A stretch of DNA of 64,000 nucleotides from NCBI RefSeq assembly GCF_015160875.1, contig NZ_CP063374.1:3658001-3722000 (forward strand). Direction: 5' to 3'. The notes under the pieces were generated by a model, which saw only the letters and a program-made list of their open reading frames with translations, made no database searches and was not told the origin of the DNA. Shown here one piece after another: positions 63,692 to 64,000 of the stretch. This DNA is from Streptomyces chromofuscus. Its GTDB lineage: Bacteria > Actinomycetota > Actinomycetes > Streptomycetales > Streptomycetaceae. Numbering within the stretch: the first letter of the stretch is position 1; each line of letters begins with the position of its first letter. A program made the translations under genes and the position numbers.

Positions 63692-64000
63692 CTAGCCCAG
63701 CAGACCCCCCACGAGCCCCGGCTGCCCGGCCGACGACTCCCCGTCGCCGGACCCGGTACCGCCCGTGGACCCCGTACCGCCCGTCGAGCTGCTGCCTGCG
63801 CCGCCCCCGGACGTGGGACCGGCACTGGTGCTCGGGACCTCCTCCGCCGGCGCCGACTGCTGCGGCGGCGCCTGCCCCGCCGTCCCCTGCGTCTGGCTCG
63901 GCGAGCCGCCGGTGACCGTGCCGCTGTCCTGGGTCGCACCCGGCGTCGTCGCCGCGCCCGCGGTGGGCGCGGCCGAGGTCGCGCCCTGCGTGGGCGAGGT
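63692..64000 (-). CDS. C-terminal end of a Ser/Thr/Gly/Pro-rich protein (5' part outside window)
   Basis: An open frame with a stop at 63692-63694 continues to the right edge (102 codons seen). The visible part is low-complexity, rich in Gly, Ser, Thr, Pro and Gln (for example TGGTGSTGGTGSGDGESSAG) and ends QPGLVGGLLG. Such tails are common on secreted or wall-associated actinobacterial proteins. Nothing more can be said without the rest of the gene; the converging terminator at 63638-63673 supports it as a real transcript end. Confidence 0.65.
   Translation of the reverse strand, partial: TSPTQGATSAAPTAGAATTPGATQDSGTVTGGSPSQTQGTAGQAPPQQSAPAEEVPSTSAGPTSGGGAGSSSTGGTGSTGGTGSGDGESSAGQPGLVGGLLG

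Overview
The window is chromosomal DNA of a Streptomyces or very close relative. Support comes from the very high G+C, GTG and TTG starts, many apparently leaderless transcripts, the futalosine menaquinone genes mqnB-mqnD, msiK, cdgB, terD, a CIRCE-controlled groEL2 without groES, DasR-type operators before nagK-nagA, and a gene order I recognise from the S. coelicolor SCO424x-SCO433x region, here running in the opposite numerical direction. The content is mostly core genome with a few decayed accessory pieces.

Layout. 1-8.7 kb: a partial GHKL-ATPase (sacsin-like) gene, an intergenic block of about 136-bp tandem repeats, a DUF3027 gene, an MFS transporter, a DUF2771 lipoprotein, mqnB-mqnD and a cold-shock protein. 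8.9-19.3 kb: a decayed serine recombinase, a small membrane protein, a HAD phosphatase, a HAAS-like membrane protein, a large helicase-associated/WYL protein, two small exported peptides, a UPF0114 membrane domain fused to an IstB-type ATPase, an XPB helicase, a GT87 mannosyltransferase and a 61-aa conserved protein. 19.5-29.7 kb: a HelD-type RNA polymerase helicase, cutC, several small enzymes, then an RpiR regulator, murQ and a PTS EIIBC gene (MurNAc recycling), followed by a 5'-truncated tannase. 29.8-36.4 kb: a small hypothetical protein, an Old Yellow Enzyme, groEL2 under two CIRCE elements, a cold-shock gene, and a MoaD-like carrier plus zinc-ribbon threonine synthase behind a canonical SAM-I riboswitch.

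36.5-45.9 kb is carbohydrate metabolism: gpgS, otsA, otsB, a sugar-binding lipoprotein, nagK-nagA under dre-like sites, a PfkB kinase and a carbohydrate-binding membrane protein. 45.9-54.9 kb: the diguanylate cyclase cdgB, a flavin reductase, an ECF41-type sigma factor, arfB, terD, an M1 peptidase lipoprotein, a pentapeptide-repeat protein and an FAD oxidoreductase. 54.9-64 kb: a SoxR box driving a quinone oxidoreductase, a DHA2 transporter, an antibiotic-kinase-like phosphotransferase, a DadA-type oxidoreductase, tRNA-Thr(UGU), msiK (the shared ATPase of sugar importers), an exported protein, a nucleotidyltransferase and the 3' end of a low-complexity gene.

The most interesting points are (i) a SAM riboswitch on a second-type, zinc-ribbon ThrC placed next to a Gly-Gly sulfur carrier, which suggests sulfur or homocysteine chemistry rather than plain threonine synthesis, (ii) the UPF0114-IstB fusion beside XPB, (iii) two adjacent CIRCE elements forming four evenly spaced half-sites, and (iv) an A+T-rich, hairpin-ended intergenic stretch that could encode a small RNA.
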